NCBI RefSeq assembly: GCF_023159225.1
Contig: NC_063168.1
Location: 46,262,562 to 46,326,561, forward strand
Length of the DNA stretch: 64,000 nt
Reading direction: 5' to 3'
Source: Perognathus longimembris pacificus
Taxonomy: Eukaryota > Chordata > Mammalia > Rodentia > Heteromyidae
The notes under the pieces: generated by a model
Seen by the model: the letters and a program-made list of their open reading frames with translations, nothing else
The model's database searches: none
What the model was told of the DNA's origin: nothing
Made by a program: the position numbers and the translations under genes
Shown here: piece after piece, positions 42,507-54,839 of the stretch
How positions within the stretch are numbered: the first letter of the stretch is position 1
Layout: every line of letters starts with the position of its first letter

Positions 42507-44596
42507 CAAGACAAGAATGCCCACTCTCCCCACTTCTGTTCAACATAGTGCTGGAATCCCTAGCCATAGCAATAAGGCAAGAGGAGGACATCAAAGGGAT
42601 CCACATCGGCAAGGAAGAAATCAAGTTATCCCTATTCGCAGACGACATGATCTTATATCTGAAGGACCCAAAAAACTCAGTACCCAAACTCCTACACCTA
42701 ATAAACCAGTTTGGCAAAGTAGCAGGATACAAAATCAATCCACAAAAGTCAGCAGCTTTCTGTACACCAGCAATATACAAACAGAAAAGGAAATTATGGA
42801 AACAATTCCATTTACAGTAGCCAAAAAAAGAATAAAGTACCTAGGGATCAACTTAACCAAGGACATGACAGACCTATTTAATGAAAACTACAAAAATCTA
42901 ATAAGGGAAATCAAAGAAGACACAAGGAGATGGAAAGACCTCCCATGCTCATGGGTAGGCAGAATCAATATAGTGAAAATGGCCATATTACCCAAATTGT
43001 TATACAAATTCAATGCAATACCTATCAAAATCCCAGCCACATTCTTCACTGAAATAGAGAAACCAATCCATAAATTCATATGGAACAGCAAAAAACCTAG
43101 AATAGCCAAAGCAATTCTAGGCAAAAAAAGCAGTGCAGGAGGTATCACAATACCAGACTTGAAGCTCTACTACAAGGCCATCATAACAAAAACAGCATGG
43201 TATTGGTATAAAAACAGATCGGAAGACCAATGGATTAGAATTGAAGACCCAGAAATAAAACCGCACTCTTACAGCCAACTGATATTCGACAAAGGAGCTA
43301 AAGACATACAATGGAATAAACATAGCCTCTTCAACTACTGGTGCTGGGAGAACTGGGCAGCCATATGCAGAAAACTCAAAGTAGACCCAAGCCTATCACC
43401 ATGCACCAAGATCAACTCAAAATGGATCAAGGACCTCAATATCAGACCTGAATCCTTGAAACTACTGAAGGACAGAGTAGGAAAGACGCTAGAACTTATA
43501 GGCACAGGAAGGAACTTCCTGAATAGAGTCCCAGGGGCACAACAAATAGGGGAAAGACTCGACAAATGGGACTACTACAAATTAAAAAGTTTCTGCACAG
43601 CTAAGGACATAGCCACCAAAATAGAAAGACAGCCAACGATATGGGAAAGGATATTTACCAGCACAGCAACAGACAAAGGCCTGATATCTGTCGTCTACAG
43701 AGAACTCAAAAAACTAAGCCCCTCCAAGCCCAATAAACCTATTAGGAAATGGGCAAAAGAGCTAAAGAGAGACTTCACAAGAGAAGATATAAAAATGGCA
43801 AAGAAACACATGAGGAAATGCTCAACATCCCTGGTAGTAAAGGAAATGCAAATAAAAACAACCCTGAGATACCACCTCACCCCAGTTAGAATGGCCTATA
43901 CTCTGAACTCAGGAAACAACAAATGCTGGAGGGGGTGCGGGGAAAGAGGAACCCTTCTCCATTGTTGGTGGGAGTGCAAATTAGTACAACCACTTTGGAG
44001 AACAGTATGGAGGTTTCTCAAAAAGCTCAATATAGACCTACCCTATGACCCCGCCATACCACTCCTAGGCATCTATCCTAAACAGCAAACCCCAAGATAT
44101 CAAAAAGACATTTGTACCTCCATGTTTATCGCGGCACAATTCACAATAGCCAAAATATGGAAACAACCCAGATGCCCCTCCACAGACAAATGGATCCAAA
44201 AAATATGGTACTTATACACAATGGAATACTACATAGCGATTAGGAATGGTGAAATATTGTTATTAGCAGGGAAATGGTCAGAACTCGAACAAATAATGTT
44301 GAGCGAGACAAGCCTAGAACACAGAAAACAAAGGGGCATGATCTCCCTGATATATGACTGTTAACAAAGGGAGACGGAGAGACAGTAGAGACCAAGTCTG
44401 TGAATACTGTATATGTTCTTGATACATTGTATATTGTATATATGTCTACCTGACCTAGAGAAGGGATAGAAAAACAGGACGTAAGATATCACAAGAAATG
44501 TACACACTGCCCTACTATGTAACTGTACCCTTTTTGCACAACACCTTGTAAAAAAATGTGTTCAATTAATAAACAAATAAAAAAATCCAAAAAAAA
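42507..44596 (+). mobile_element. 5'-truncated LINE-1 (plus strand, ORF2 from RT onward)
   Basis: Flanked by the 16-bp AGAATTCCGTTTTATC at 42491-42506 and 44597-44612. The left junction reads TTCT/AA on the cleaved strand, like an L1 endonuclease site. The reverse-transcriptase region with the Phe-Ala-Asp-Asp box is in one frame to about 42780. The rest of ORF2 is in another frame, open to the stop at 44362-44364, so a single small indel near 42780 breaks it. The C-terminal Cys/His segment is intact. A 230-bp 3' UTR and AATAAACAAATAAA end follow. The endonuclease domain and ORF1 are missing, so it is not autonomous. Confidence 0.96.
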
Positions 44597-44612
44597 AGAA
44601 TTCCGTTTTATC

Positions 44613-45736
44613 TAAGCTGACCTCCAAGGCAGACAATCAAGGCGTGGCTAAAAATGGCCCTCAGGCAAGCCTCCCTTCCCCGTCAGTGAAGGGAGAGTAA
44701 ATATAGCATACACGTGTTGAGAGAAAAGAGTCGGTCAAGTGCTTTGAGCTTTCCTAGCAGACAAGCCCAGCTTGCCAAAAAAAGACAAGCCACAGCTTTA
44801 CCACCAGTGCTATTTCTTTTGTGCATGGTGAGGTGACTCCCTGGTTGTGGAGTATTTAGAGCTGAAATTCTACATTGTTGGAGCTATAATTACAGGTCTT
44901 ATTCATGAAAACAGAGGTCAGCTGGTCTCAGGCACGCAGAGAGAAGGTAAATGTCTGGTCATACTTTCACAGCGTCTCTTCTTTCCTAACCCGATGGCAT
45001 AGGTTTCATGTGGATGCAGTAGTCATTCATTCATTCATTCAGCAAGTATCTGGCAGTGAGACAGTGAGTATGGTATATTCACTAGGAAAAAGTAGGCACT
45101 GAATTTCCCTTCTGGGGTTCTATATAGAACCAGGGAGTGGACAAGCAGCTCTCAGCTAGACACATACAACACTGGGAGACCTGCTGGCAATGAGAGGTGC
45201 TTTGCATTATAAAAATGAATGGGGGCGCTGTACTCACAGCTTGGGGGTGTGAGCCAGTTGTACACACCTGCCTATTGAAAACCAGTCCTGGGCTAGGCAT
45301 GACTGCTGTGTACTGCTAGGCATTCATGAAAAAACCCTTTTATAATTTTACAACTCTAAATGACTTGGTTGAATATATGAGCACCTTTCATTTTCTTAGG
45401 ATGATTTTAATGAATTTTCTGGGGATGTAATCTCAACTCAAATTGAAGGACAGAGATTGTATTTTGTTCAAAACATTTCAGGAGCTTCTTACCATCAAGA
45501 GTGTCACACACTGCTGGCAATATTGCTTTTGGTATCTGAACTTCTAACATACAACTATGCTAGTCAGCATTGTGGCTGTTGCATGCATGGGAATTCTACC
45601 TACAGGTACAGGGATTTCTGGAATATTAAAAAGCTCTTAGGAACTTAACACTAAAATATTTTCCTAGCACTCTGCCTTTATTTTTCCTTCATATTACTAC
45701 TAGACATTGGAATGCTTTAAAATTATGTCTTGAAGC
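44613..45736. other. RHOQ intron 2, mostly unassigned
   Basis: Holds a short ATTC repeat (45024-45040). No coding or named repeat seen. Confidence 0.5.
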
Positions 45737-45737
45737 C

Positions 45738-45960
45738 AGTGGGGCTAGTGGCTCACAGTTGTAATCCTAGCTACTCAGGAGGCTGAGATCTGAGGATTAT
45801 AGCTCAAAGCCAGCCCAAGAAGAAAAACCCATGAGATTCTTACCTTCAATTAACTAGCAAAAAGCCAGAAGTGGACTGGCTCAAATGACAGAGTGCTAGC
45901 CTTGAACAAAAAAAGCCAAGTGAGAGTACAAAGCTCTATCCTCAAACCCCAGTATAAACA
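45738..45960 (+). repeat. B1-Geo composite SINE
   Basis: B1 half (TTGTAATCCTAGCTACTCAG), Geo half (CAGAGTGCTAGCCTTGAAC) and an AAACAAATAAATAAAT tail. Confidence 0.85.
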
Positions 45961-47127
45961 AATAAATAAATGTGTTTAGGGAGGTAGTATTACCCATAGA
46001 TTTCAATTGAGGATAAGTAAAAGAGGAATGCTTGTTATAGAAAGATGGGATGAGTCTGACATAACTGAGATGCTGAGTCAGATCAAGTTTGGACAAAATG
46101 AAGATTTAGGGACAGGCAATATGAAGGAAAAGAGCCAGGCACAGAGAGAAGGACTAATTGAGGAGCCCAGCTTTGAATGGGACAGTCAACAAAGACCTCC
46201 AACCTGAGACCCGAGAGAGGGTGAAGAGGAAAGGCAGAGGACAGCATGTGCAGATAGCTCAGGCTGAAAGGCCCGGAGAGACCTTGGGAAAGGCCTGTGT
46301 GGCAGGAGGGCTGGGGACGAAGGCAGCCTGCAGCATCAGAGTCTTAGTGACGTCCTAGAACATCATTAAAAGATGAAGCAAGAGAACCACACAGTTTGAC
46401 TTTTTTTTTTTAACAAAAGACTGTCTTAAGCTGCTTTGAGCTAGACAAACAGAAATACAAGAAATGCCAATAACTCAGAAGATTGTAGATTCAGGCTGAG
46501 GTGATGTGTGCACATAGAGCAAAGGAATAATCCAGTTTCTGGTCTTTGCAGCTGAGTGAACGGTGCTGTTGACAGAGCAATACTGAGCAATTCTGTGTAC
46601 TGCTGAGCAATAGTGATGGTAGGAAGTACATAAGCGAGAAACCTTGAGGCCAAGGCTGGCCAATTTTAAGCTTGAGTTCTCTAAGTTCCAGATCCAGCTC
46701 TTTATGCCTCTTTCTGACTGAATGACGGTATCTCAGACATTTCTGAACTAAACTTGTATCTCCTCAAATCTGCAACTTCTGTTTGCATCTTAGTAAAAGG
46801 TATCACCATCCTATCAGAAACTTGGACCCCTTCGCATTAACCTCAAGTGCTCCCCAAGAATCAACTTGGAGAACAACTACACATATCTAACTAGACAAAT
46901 GTCCAGAAAGCCTGTTCCTTTCCCTCTCCACAATTCCTTACCTGAGTGGCTCCTTTCATCTTCCAGGCTTTAGTCTAAAAATCATACTGTATCCAACAGA
47001 TCCCAGATGAAACTCCAACTGAAATCAAGCACTCTATGCTCTATACATCCATGTACTGTGGAAGTACAAAAGGGCTTCTCCATCTGTTTCTGGCACCAAC
47101 ATTAGTCTCCCTCCCCTCACCCCACCC
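45961..47127. other. RHOQ intron 2, old repeat-like and unassigned DNA
   Basis: About 46000-46340 resembles the unnamed old repeat also seen at 1150-2110 (AGATTTAGGGACAGGCAATA, GGAGCCCAGCTTTGAATGG). The rest is unassigned. Confidence 0.35.
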
Positions 47128-47356
47128 CCATGGTCCTGGAGCTTGAACTCAGGGCCTGGGTGCCGTCCCTGAGCCTCTATGTGCTAAGGCTAACACTCTA
47201 CCACTTTGAGCCACAGTGCCACTTCCATCTTTTTCTGAGTAGTTTATTCTGAGTAGAGATAAGAGTCTCACAAACTTTCCTGCCTGGGCTGGCTTTGAAT
47301 CACAATCCTCAGATCTCAGCCTCCTAAATAGGGTTATAGGCATGACCAGCAGCGTC
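47128..47356 (-). repeat. B1-Geo composite SINE
   Basis: Reverse copy; Geo half with GAGCTTGAACTCAGGGCCTG and B1 half with TCAGATCTCAGCCTCCTAAA. Confidence 0.85.
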
Positions 47357-47936
47357 TCCTTTTTATCTGCATCCTCCACAGGTTTCTCTAAGGGCAGGGG
47401 ACTAGTCTTGAAAGCCAGGTGTATAGAATCTACTCACTAAACTCTTACTGAATGGAGAAAGGTAGAGTGTGGGAAGGTGAAGTAAAAAAGATAAGCTACA
47501 ACCAGGTCACGGCGGTTTGCATTGTGCTGGCCTGCATCCTTCAGCCAGTTACTGAGCTGAAGAAAGTGGATCAGGTGTCTGAATTCTCTGGTGATGGGCT
47601 AATTTCTCAGATTGTCGCTACCACTTTCAGCAAGGAATTAAATTGGCTCCTATGATCAGGCCTATTTTTCTGGGCACACCAATAGATCCAACTCACCTGC
47701 ATGAATGATACACACTCTCACAGATCAGTCTGACAGCCTCATACTGAGGTGTCTGCAGCATTTTAGTTCCTGCTGCTATCCCTTCCCCACTCTCAGATTC
47801 TTTTTCATTGTCTTGACATTTATTTTACTTCAGTGTGGAGGACATTGTTGACGGTTTATCCAGCATCCTTCTTCCACCCAGCCACAATGGGCCTGGGGGA
47901 CCCTGATTACACATTTGGCTATAGAAGGTCCAAGGC

Positions 47937-48132
47937 CGGGGCTGGGAATACGGCCTAGTGGCAAGAGCGTTTGCCTTGTATACATGAAGCCTTGGGTTTG
48001 ATTCCCCAGCACCACATATATAGAAGAGGGCCAGAAGTGGCAGGGTGCTAGCCTTGAGCAAAAAGAAGCCAGGCCCTGAGTCCAAGCCCAGGACTGGCAA
48101 AAAAAAGTAAATAAATAAATAAGTAAATAAAA
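47937..48132 (+). repeat. IDL-Geo SINE with target duplication
   Basis: A dimer with small deletions in the Geo half and a GTAAATAAATAAATAAGTAA tail. The 14-bp AGAAGGTCCAAGGC is at 47923-47936 and 48133-48146. Confidence 0.93.
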
Positions 48133-48146
48133 AGAAGGTCCAAGGC

Positions 48147-49769
48147 TGGATTAAGCCTTTCATCTCTGCCCTTCCCACAGGCATTGGCTGTTGGGAGGAC
48201 AAGTGATCTACATTGTCCAATCAGAATGAAACATGGCAGGTCTAAGGCAGCTCCTGCCTCCCATTGCTGTTGCTCTCCTCTCTCCTTTCCCCTCCTTTTC
48301 TCTCCCACCCCCCTCTGTATGTAAAGATTTCTACTACAGATCCAATCTCTGCAGCTCATGGAGAGTGCTCGGGATACCTTCTATGTGGGTCAATGCTATG
48401 AGCTCTGTGGTCACAGACACCCCCATACACACTTACTCCAGTGTATATATGGGACAGGTAAGACCTAGCTCGGCTCCTGCCATATAAATACCAAGCTGAC
48501 ACACCCACATCTCCCTGCCCATCCCCCACTCCAGGCCTCCTTGACTTTCAACACTTAGGCTACAGACTAACTCTCTAATTGACAAATATACTTGCACATG
48601 TCCTTTTAGCACACTATAAATGTCCTTTTAATGCATTAAGAAGACAAGCAGACAAGCAGTAAAGAGAAGCCCCTAGAAACTGCAAATAGCTAACCCTCCT
48701 TATCCCTTAGTTCTACATCCACACATTCAACAAAATGTGGTTAGAAAGTCATGTACAAAAAAAAAGGTTCTGAACACTACAGACTTTATTCCCTAAATAA
48801 CAACTATTACCCAGCATTTACATAGTGTTAGGTTTTGCAAGTAATCTGCAGATAATCTGAAGTATATGGGAGAATGTGTGTAGGTTATATGCAAATACGT
48901 CGTGTTTTATATAAGAGGCTTGAACACTCACATATCTCAGTATATGAGGCGGTTCTAGAACCAGTCTCGCCCCCTTCCTCCTGAAGATACTGAGAGATGA
49001 CTACACCCTGATTAAGCTTGAAACAGTGCTTTTTCTCCAGGTCCAGAGAGGCAGCCAAACTGCATGGGGGAGTTAAAGGATGACTAACAAGCCCGTTTGG
49101 AATCCAAAGATGTGAACCACACTGCACTGGGCAAACAAACACAGTTTAATCTGCCATCTGAGGACGAGGAAGGCACTCCCTGGGCAGGCAAAGTCAGGAC
49201 GACCTAACACTGCTCACAGATATGCTTGCATGGAACAGACCCCTTAAAATACACACCATTTCTGTTAAGGTGACAAAAACATTTGGAGCTAGATAGCGGT
49301 GGTGGTTGTATAATGCTATGAATGCACTAAATGCCCCTGGATTGTATACTTCCAAGTGGTTAAACATATGTTTTGTGAATTCGAGCTCAACATATATATA
49401 CATGTACACGCTCAAAAGTGTGCAGAGGCATGACCCTGCAGGTACCCTCCCACACATCTGCACACACTCACACTCACCTAGACTTGTGTGAAGGAAAGAA
49501 CTACCTTGCAGGAAGTCCCTGGAGCCCAACACACACACACACCCTCCAGAAATCACACACTTCCACATTGTAGAGCACAGCCCCAGGCCACGCCCCTCCC
49601 CCTGCCTGTTCTGAATGACTTCCTTTATCTCCTCCTCTCCGGCACTGGCCTTTCTATAATATGGGTAGCGCCTATGGAGTGCTGCATCCCCAGATAAGAA
49701 ATTTCATTGCGTCACTCTAGCCTATTCAGCATCACAGCCCTGGAAGACTCCTGGGTTCCCACTTTCACA
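48147..49769. other. RHOQ intron 2, unassigned
   Basis: Contains pyrimidine-rich stretches (48250-48310) and a short CA run near 49529-49542. No coding signature. Confidence 0.45.
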
Positions 49770-50110
49770 GGAACCCCAACTATTCCACTAGGCCTTCATC
49801 ATTCCTGGAGATAGCACAGCTTCTACTTACTGATGAGGAAACTAAGAAGCCTACCACTTGTCCAAAGTGACATGAATAGTTTAGGCAGAAGTACTGTTTA
49901 ATACAGCTCATTAAACAGCCAGTTTAACCAGGCAGTGAGTGTACCATAGTTGAAGACACAGACCTTGCAAACCACTGAGTCAGATGTTAATAGTGTGGTC
50001 TTGGGTGCATTATTTACCTTTCCTTTTTCCTTTATATGGACTACTAGCAGGTTCTCTCATTAAGCAGAAGGGAAGACTAAATGAGCGCAGGTCTGAAAGT
50101 CACTTAGCAC
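49770..50110 (+). repeat. Two MIR-type fragments
   Basis: TGATGAGGAAACTAAGAAGC with CCAAAGTGACATGAATAG, then ACCACTGAGTCAGATGTTAA to CACTTAGCACAAGGTGATGA; both follow MIR order. Confidence 0.55.
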
Positions 50111-50315
50111 AAGGTGATGACTAATGTCAGACCAGGTATATTTATTCTCCAATTAATTTCAGATTTGGGGCAGTCAAGTAAAGAGGAGAAAATGAGGACT
50201 GCAGGTAAAATTGACTTTTTGGGAAAACATGCATGGAGAAACTGTGCTAGGTTAAGTAAGTACATATGTGTATATGGCTTCCTACGAAACAGCTAAACCA
50301 ATACACCTGAAAAAT

Positions 50316-50690
50316 ATGCTCAGAGCTGGTTACAGGGGCTCAACCCTGAAATCCTAGGTGCTTGGGAGGCAGAGATTGGAGGATCACCGTTCAAGGCCAG
50401 CCCAGATATGAAAATTCACAAGACTCCAACCATCTCAATGTATGGCTGGGTATGCACATGTTAGTCCAGCTATGAGGGAAGTTTAATGGCTGGAGGCAGT
50501 GGCAGGTGCCTGTCATCCCCATGACATGGAGAAGCACAAATAGGAGGTTCATAGCTCAGGCTAGCCGGGCCACAAAGCAAGATCTCACCTCAAAAAAACC
50601 AAAAAGGGACTAGAGACACAAGTCAAGTGGCAGAGTACATGTTCTGCAAGCTTGAGGCTTGGAGTTCAAATTGTAGTACTGCCAGAAAGA
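50316..50690 (+). repeat. Old B1-B1-ID trimeric SINE
   Basis: Two B1-like units (GAAATCCTAGGTGCTTGGGA; GGCAGGTGCCTGTCATCCCC) are joined to an ID-like end (CAAGTCAAGTGGCAGAGTAC to GGAGTTCAAATTGTAGTACT). Confidence 0.6.
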
Positions 50691-50879
50691 AATGCTTGGA
50701 AGACACTTGAGTTCCCAAACATCCTCCCAGTCCAAGAGCTAGGTGTCCCATGGTAAAGAATGTGGCTAGGCAGACATATGACATTGACCAAAACAAACCA
50801 CAAGCTGGTGAAAAAATGAAAATGACAAGCCAGGAAAACAGAAACAACCAAATGACTTGGTTAGAAAAATAGCAGATAG

Positions 50880-51090
50880 GCCTGACATGGTAGTTCACGC
50901 TTATAATCTGCTACTCAGCAGGTTGAGATCTGAAGATCAAGGTTCAAAGCCAGCCTGAGCTGGCTGAGTCTTTGAAACTTTTACTAGCAAAAGGCCAGAG
51001 GTGAAGCTGTGGCTCAAGTAGTAAAGCACTAGCCTTGAATGAAAAAGCTAAGGACAATACCTAGGCCCTGAGTTCAAGCCCCAGTACCAT
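50880..51090 (+). repeat. B1-Geo composite SINE
   Basis: B1 half (CACGCTTATAATCTGCTACT) and Geo half (GCTGTGGCTCAAGTAGTAAA) ending CAAGCCCCAGTACCATC. Confidence 0.85.
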
Positions 51091-51125
51091 CAGAGAGAGA
51101 GAAAGAGGGAAAGAGAGAGAGAGAG
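51091..51125. repeat. GA-rich simple repeat
   Basis: AGAGAGAGAAAGAGGGAAAG-type tract exactly at the 3' end of the B1-Geo copy, probably grown from its tail. Confidence 0.85.
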
Positions 51126-52835
51126 TACATAGATAAACTGCTTTCACATGCTTTTTTATTTTCTGTCCTTTCTGTGTATTCTCATAAAAACCCTTGGGGG
51201 CAATGTTAGGATAGCCATCTCTCTTCCCAGGGCAACAACAAAGTCCAGGCATTTGGTGAAACTGTTCCTGGAATAGCTTGGCCTGTAGGGTGGACCAAAG
51301 TTCTAGATTCCAGCCCATGCGATGGCCTAATGACACAGGATCAGCTCTGGACCCACCCTGTGTTACTCACTCTTTTGAGTCTCCTTGGAGCAGACAGTCC
51401 ATCACTGGAGTTTGAGTTTTGTGCTGCCTGGAAAACCAGACGCTAGACAGAGCCACTGGCTTACGAGCAATCTGGCAAGATCCAGGCAGTGGAGAAAAAT
51501 CGGTGGATTTGGCCTGCTCTATGACCTAGTATTACCTCCACATGTGTATCCATGAACAAGTCTTTTTCAGTGTCTCTAAGCCCATTTTCTCATCCATTGG
51601 GGGGGGGAGGGGGGAAGCAGAGGGAGCAGCAGAAATACTGCTCATCTCATAAGGTCATTGTTACAATTAAATGATATAAACAGGTCCAAAAAAGGCCTCA
51701 AATGCTGGCACAGAGTGATGGCAAGAAGAAAAGGTACTATATACTTGGGCTTCCCAGGACAACCTGTCATGGACAAATTACCTGAATTGCCTCTGTTATA
51801 CAGCACTCATCTTTGCAGCTGTCACTGCCCTCTGTGCCCTTCAGAAAGTTTGAACTATTTACCCTGGTATGCAAGCCAGCCATGGCTGGTACTAAGTTCC
51901 TCTGCCAACCTTAGCTTCAATAGCCTACCTGACACCCTCCACTCTTGCCAAAAAGACACAAGTTGTCCCTCATGCTCCCCTTCCCACTCAGATGGTACAC
52001 TTTTCCCTGCACTTTTCTCTCAGCCTGGTCTCATCAGTGTCCCCTCCCAAGCCCAATCCCCACATCCATGCAATCTCTTGTCTAGGAACCTGTCCAGACC
52101 TGCTCTGCCTTCAAAGAAGCAAGTACTCATTCCTGTCTACCAGTGTCCCCGACAATTCAGCAGAGTTATGCATATGTGGGGAGGAGGATTGCGTAACCAC
52201 TGGCTATAAAATTACATTTTAAGTATTGAACGAATGGAATCAAACAATATGGTTATTAGTCTTCTGTAATATAGATTACATCAAGGAGTCTCTGGTACTT
52301 GAAACTACCTCAGCTTAATCAAAGTGATTAAAATGCAAACAAAGAAAGCTATGATCTAATACAGTGTGGGCCTGTTGAAAAAAATATGTGAATACCTAAG
52401 TCATTGTCTACACAGATCCTACACAGAGTTTAGTCAACTTGGGGACTTGTATAATTGGAATATATACTATGCAAATCCAGGACCCAGAGGAAATAAGATT
52501 TTTTCCCAAGATATGCAGCTACTTTTGCTTCAATTGAAGCCTGAACCGAAGAGGCTTCTTACAAACTCATTTTCCTCAGCATCTTGAGGAAAAGAGAAGC
52601 CACCACTGTAACTATATTCTTCATATTTACGCTTCTAATTATAAAGTGGGGAAGACTTGAGTTAAATCCCAGCTGACTAACCACATACATATTTATCTCT
52701 GATCTCTAAAGCCCTTTAATAGTACAGTAATTTTTGAAAAGGCATAAAGCCACCAGAACAAAACAAATAAGAAAGGAGACTAGGGCTACAAAATTTTAGA
52801 AGCTAGAAGGCAAAATAAAAACAAAATCAAGTGAT
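51126..52835. other. RHOQ intron 2, unassigned
   Basis: A G run lies at 51600-51614. The 183-codon open frame at 51658-52209 is low-complexity Pro/Ser/Leu/Cys and was not accepted. Part of 51780-52200 could be an old L2-like piece. Confidence 0.4.
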
Positions 52836-52850
52836 CTGAATCTGGTCACC

Positions 52851-53082
52851 GGGGCTGGGGATATGGCCTAGTGGCAAGAGTGCTTGCCTCGTATACATGA
52901 AGCCCGGGGTTCGATTCCCCAGCACCACATATACAGAAAACGGCCATAAGTGGCACTGTGGCTCAAGTGGCAGAGTGCTAGCCTTGAGCAAGAAGAAGCC
53001 AGGGACATTGCTCAGGCCCTGAGTCCAAGGCCCAGGACTGGCAAAAAAAACACACACACACACACAAAAAAAAACCAAAAAA
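52851..53082 (+). repeat. IDL-Geo SINE with target duplication and CA-expanded tail
   Basis: Complete dimer; the tail contains a CACACACACACACACA run. The 15-bp CTGAATCTGGTCACC is at 52836-52850 and 53083-53097. Confidence 0.95.
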
Positions 53083-53097
53083 CTGAATCTGGTCACC

Positions 53098-54337
53098 AGC
53101 TATTGGGCCTAAAAAGAGGGGCGGTCAAGGCAAAACTCTGTCCCCTATCAGCAGGCCCCCAGGGCCTGAAGCTACAAGGACTGGACCAACATGTTCTTCT
53201 GGCTGCAGGACAAAGGTGAAAACACAAACAAGAGGCAGACTGAAAGCCTGTTTATAAAGCAGTTTAATCTCAGATTCCCTTCTCCATAGTGGTAAACTCC
53301 CCAGCTTGGCAAAAGGCAGAAGAGATTTATTCTCAGAAAGGGCAGAACAAAGGGTGCTAGGATGGGGGGGACACAGACAAGCCAGAGTACCGCTGACAAC
53401 TGTCTTCAGGACACTGGCAGTCCAATATGAGCCTTTCAGGCAGGAGACTTCTATGAGGACTATGACACTGGCCCAAAGAGAAAGACTAGTCTATTGGCCT
53501 TATAGGTAATGGAAAGGTGTAGGAGATCATGGTACAATGCCTCCCAACTGGAGATGGGAAAGAACAAGTGGCATTGTCTCAAGGGAACATTTGGCAATGT
53601 CTAGAGACATTTTTGATGATCACAGATGAGAAGGATGGCTAGTGGCATCTAGTGAGTAGCAACATATTCTATAGTGCACAAGACAGTCCCCCCGCACCCC
53701 GACACTAAAGAAAAGCCTACCCCAAACTATCATCAGTGGTGAGTTGAGAAACCAAATGAATAGAAAGACCAGTGTCAACCAACCCCAGGCACACATGTCT
53801 CTTATACACATAGATGTCATTCTTGTAAATCTGAGGAAATCTCAGTAAATGCCTAACTACCCATCATAAAAGGCAGAAATACGCAGGGAGACAACTTTGA
53901 AAAAGTCACAAGACAAGGTTCATTCAAAATATCCTTACAAGAAGATACCTTTGAAAAAAACATGGACATTGGACTTACTAGATTTTAATTATCTGAATTC
54001 AGTCATTCCACAACATATATAGTGCTCTTCCTTTATCTCCAAGGAATCTATATCAACACTCTCAGGAGACACGTGGAACTGTTCATAGTACCGACTCCTC
54101 TTTATATAGTATACATACATCTCTATGATAAAGTTTAATTTATAAATCAGGGTACATCAAGAGATTAACAATAACTAATATTAAAGTAGACTATTACACT
54201 GTATTATTTTTAAAGACTTCAAAGGATTACCATAAATATCCTTAGAGAAATCACAGAAGATGCTCCATCCCAAACCAAACCAAGAGGCTACTGAAAGAAA
54301 TAACCAGAGAACAAGACATTAAAAACAGAATCAGTCT
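53098..54337. other. RHOQ intron 2, unassigned
   Basis: No exon or clear repeat recognised, apart from possible old remnants. Confidence 0.45.
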
Positions 54338-54640
54338 TTTCTTTTTTTTTTATGGTACTAAGGTTTTGAACTTAGTGCCTAATACATGCTAGACAAGTAT
54401 TCTACTACTTAAGCAATGCCTCCAGCCCTTTTTGTTTTATTTCTTTTTCAGATAGGGTCTCTTATTTTATGTAGGGGCAGACATGGACTGCAATCCCTCT
54501 CAAGTAGCTGGGATTAAAGACCTGAGCCATCACCTTAGGCCTGTTTTTGAGATAGGATCTCACTAACATTTTTTTCCAGAGATGGCCTGGAACCACAATC
54601 TGTCTATCTCTGCCTCTAAAGCATCTGAGATTATAGGCAG
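54338..54640 (-). repeat. Old B1-B1-ID trimeric SINE (reverse)
   Basis: On plus, an ID-like part (GTATTCTACTACTTAAGCAA, CCTCCAGCCC) is followed by two reverse B1 units (AGCTGGGATTAAAGACCTGA; AGATGGCCTGGAACCACAAT). This matches the mirror image of the 50316 and 56770 copies. Confidence 0.6.
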
Positions 54641-54839
54641 ACTTGCTTGAAAAGAGGGAGAAAGAGAAAGTGTGTAAGAGTGAGAGTGTGTGTGTATCTT
54701 TAACTCATATTTCCTATATGGGGAGCAAGAAATATTTCTGTTTTTCTGTATCTCCCTAGTTTATATTGTTATACTATAATAAATCCTTTCTAAAACTTAA
54801 GAAATAGAGAGAAAGAGAGAGAGAAGGAAGGAAGGAACA

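Noticed and set aside
42517..42780. Start of the 615-codon plus-strand frame
   Set aside because: In this part the true L1 reading frame is a different one that carries the RT box; the 615-codon frame becomes L1 only after the indel near 42780.
51658..52209. 183-codon open frame
   Set aside because: Low-complexity Pro/Ser/Leu/Cys composition, no recognised domain, and within intronic DNA with possible old repeat.
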